Virus record (IMG/VR): IMGVR_UViG_3300035670_001109
Coordinates: 1 to 26,332 of that record
From: a virus
Length of the DNA: 26,332 bases
Direction: 5' to 3' (one strand)
Shown: positions 24,327 through 26,332 of the stretch, piece by piece
How positions within the stretch are numbered: position 1 is the stretch's first letter
Layout: each line of letters starts with the position of its first letter
Program-made: the position numbers and the translations under genes
Notes under the pieces: generated by a model
Databases searched by the model: none
The model's input: the letters and a program-made list of their open reading frames with translations, nothing else
What the model was told of the DNA's origin: nothing

Positions 24327-26332
24327 ATGTCAAATTTTAGATCATTTAGCGAAATTGTCTCTACGATAATTCAAAGATTAAGCCTCACTCAACCAAACCT
24401 GGATACAAAGCCTGGCTCGGTTGCAAGAGATTTGTTTATTGATATACCAGCAGATCAATTATCAAAACTTTATGAAGCTCTTGCTACTATATCTGAAAAA
24501 CAATCACTAGCATCAGCTATTGGAACAGATTTGGATCGTCTTGCTGCAAACTTTGGATTAGCTAGAAATACTGGGTCTTATGCATCTGGAGTGGCGGTAT
24601 TTTGCGTAAATTCATTAGTTGCAGATATTGCAATCCCATCCGGAACTGGAGTTGTATCAAGAAGTGGCACACAGTTTAGAACTGTTGGAAATTTTTTGCT
24701 ATCAAATGCCGATAGAAATAGATTGGCTGCAAACGCAAATAGGATTAGAAAATCATTAAACTTAGCTGGTATATCAGCAAATTATGCAATTGAAGTTCCA
24801 GTTCAGGCGGTTAGAACTGGAACTTCTGCAAACTTGGGATCATTTCAGCTTATTGAATCAGATATTTTACCATCATTAATTGTTACAAATATTACTGCCA
24901 CATCTGGTGGTGCAAATAGAGAAACTGATGATGCATTTAGATCTAGAATACTTTCTGTATTTAGTGGTGCAAATATTGGAACCTCATCTGGATATAGAAA
25001 TACCGTATTGGGCGTCTCTGGAGTTTCTGATGCAATAGTTGTGCAACCAGGAAACTCATTAATGCTGAGAGATGGAACAGAAACTATTCAATTAGATGAT
25101 GGAAGTTTTAGAATTCTCAATTCAGGAACTGGCGGAAAAGTTGATATATACGTTTTGGGTAGGCAAGTTGAGGAGATAAATGAATCTTTTATATTTTCCG
25201 ATCTCTCTGGAGTTGGAAATATTGTAGATGAAAGAAATGATTTAATATTGGGCCAAGCAAATCAAGACCCAACAAGAACAATCGAGGAAAGAAGGGTTAT
25301 TGCTTTTGATACTGGTAATTTACCAGCACAGCCAGTTGATTCAATAAATACACTTGTAGGAAGTGCGTCTGGAATACTTACAGAAAAGTACGTCGATGGA
25401 AATGGAAAAATTCGTGGAAATTACGAAATAATAAAAGATACAAATCCAGATTCTGGTGGATCTCCATTTGGATTTGATAAAATACATTTTATATCAAATA
25501 TAAAAGAAGTACAAAAAGAGACTATAGTTAAGAAAACAAATTATAGTATAGATGCATTTCCATTTACAGATATAACAGATATTTCTAGAATATATACTGA
25601 AGTTAATGAGATTGGAGAAAATTCATCTATATCAACTGCTGGAAGTAAATTTATTCAGTTATTACATACTCCAGTAACCAGGGTCTCTAAGGTTGAAAAC
25701 AAAACAACTGGCGAAGTTTATAGCGTAGTATCTCAAAATTTAAATAATGAAGGATTAAATGAATCTGGACTTATTGAAATATCTGGAAATTCTTTACCAA
25801 CAATTGCGGACATATTAAGTGTAAATTACACATGGTTGCAAATATATGATCCGTATATTGATTATGGTTCTGGTAACATTTCTCAGTTCAAAGATCCTAG
25901 TGCAAATGATGCTATTGACTGGACATCTACTGGTGGAATATTTGAAGAAACATCTCTAATACAAAAAAGTGGTGATAATCTTCAGTTTGAAGTTCCACTT
26001 CTATATGATATAAATAAAGTTCTTTCAGTTTATACAAAAAATAGTGTTACTAGCACCGTTACTATAGTTCAAACTGTTGAAAATACACAAATTCCCGGAA
26101 TTATAATCCCTAATGATGAGCCAGTTATTTCAAATATTATTTCAATTAAAAACTCATTAAATAATCTTGAAATTTATAATACAAAACAAAATGATGGAAA
26201 ATTTGCATCAAGAACAATATATTTACCTTCAGATTCTGTTATTTCCGTTGGAGACTCTGTTGTTGTTGAATATAATAAAACAGAATTCTATAACATAGAA
26301 ACTTCCGATGGCTCATCTTACAATAATGTTGT
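24327..26332 (+). CDS. gp6/gpJ-like baseplate wedge protein, 3'-truncated by the window edge
   Basis: The frame begins at ATG 24327 with the ribosome site AGAGGA (24318-24323) and stays open for 668 codons to the end of the window; the stop lies outside. The N-terminus has the family signature: TKPGSVARDLFIDIPADQL, then ASAIGTDLDRLAANFGL. Residues of about 192-240 carry the conserved Baseplate-J block, SGGANRETDDAFRSRIL followed by GTSSGYRNTVLGVSGVSDA. Beta-rich domains follow to the end. The protein is expected to dimerise into the ring that holds baseplate wedges together, bound to the gp25-like product of the preceding gene. It is already longer than P2 gpJ (about 300 aa) and similar in size to T4 gp6 (660 aa), with more to come. 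Confidence 0.87.
   Translation, partial: MSNFRSFSEIVSTIIQRLSLTQPNLDTKPGSVARDLFIDIPADQLSKLYEALATISEKQSLASAIGTDLDRLAANFGLARNTGSYASGVAVFCVNSLVADIAIPSGTGVVSRSGTQFRTVGNFLLSNADRNRLAANANRIRKSLNLAGISANYAIEVPVQAVRTGTSANLGSFQLIESDILPSLIVTNITATSGGANRETDDAFRSRILSVFSGANIGTSSGYRNTVLGVSGVSDAIVVQPGNSLMLRDGTETIQLDDGSFRILNSGTGGKVDIYVLGRQVEEINESFIFSDLSGVGNIVDERNDLILGQANQDPTRTIEERRVIAFDTGNLPAQPVDSINTLVGSASGILTEKYVDGNGKIRGNYEIIKDTNPDSGGSPFGFDKIHFISNIKEVQKETIVKKTNYSIDAFPFTDITDISRIYTEVNEIGENSSISTAGSKFIQLLHTPVTRVSKVENKTTGEVYSVVSQNLNNEGLNESGLIEISGNSLPTIADILSVNYTWLQIYDPYIDYGSGNISQFKDPSANDAIDWTSTGGIFEETSLIQKSGDNLQFEVPLLYDINKVLSVYTKNSVTSTVTIVQTVENTQIPGIIIPNDEPVISNIISIKNSLNNLEIYNTKQNDGKFASRTIYLPSDSVISVGDSVVVEYNKTEFYNIETSDGSSYNNV

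Overview
The window is one continuous block of contractile-tail (myovirus-type) phage morphogenesis genes, all on the + strand and packed end to end. No cellular, tRNA, CRISPR or insertion-sequence material is visible. The DNA is A+T-rich and arginine is written mostly as AGA. Translational coupling by ATGA or TAATG overlaps is common. The best reading is a tailed bacteriophage with a contractile tail, or less likely a prophage or a phage-derived tail particle. Nothing inside the window identifies the host. The gene order is not that of T4, although individual proteins are recognisable as sheath, tube, gp25-like and gp6/gpJ-like families.

Layout. (i) 1-2634: tail sheath (5' end outside the window) and tail tube, closed by a strong intrinsic terminator at 2654-2683. 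(ii) 2720-6430: tail assembly chaperone made in two forms through a programmed -1 ribosomal frameshift (slippery A_AAA_AAA at 3157-3163 plus hairpin), then a 603-aa tape measure protein and a 337-aa tail/baseplate connector-like protein. (iii) 6439-13907: a 1679-aa baseplate hub and an 810-aa spike-like protein. (iv) 13975-23840: a 2584-aa protein of unknown role with a conspicuous hydrophobic block, and a 700-aa protein of unknown role. (v) 23888-26332: gp25-like wedge protein and the N-terminal two thirds or more of a gp6/gpJ-like wedge protein cut by the window end.

How they work together. Sheath and tube are the high-copy tail components. The chaperone pair coats the tape measure so that tube subunits assemble around it to a fixed length, which at 603 residues is predicted to be close to that of T4. 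The remaining genes build the baseplate: hub and spike at the centre, gp25- and gp6/J-like proteins in the wedges. The four genes from hub to the 700-aa protein code for about 5770 residues, far more than the corresponding T4 central baseplate genes, so this phage probably has a large and elaborate baseplate.

Most notable observations: a well-formed frameshift cassette in the chaperone gene; a 2584-aa virion-type protein with four closely spaced membrane-segment-like helices; a 13-bp hairpin in the first codons of the 700-aa gene; and a terminator that separates high-copy from low-copy tail genes. Intergenic space is minimal. The only gaps over 40 bases are 2635-2719, 13908-13974 and 23841-23887, all described below, and no stretch over 300 bases lacks a gene.
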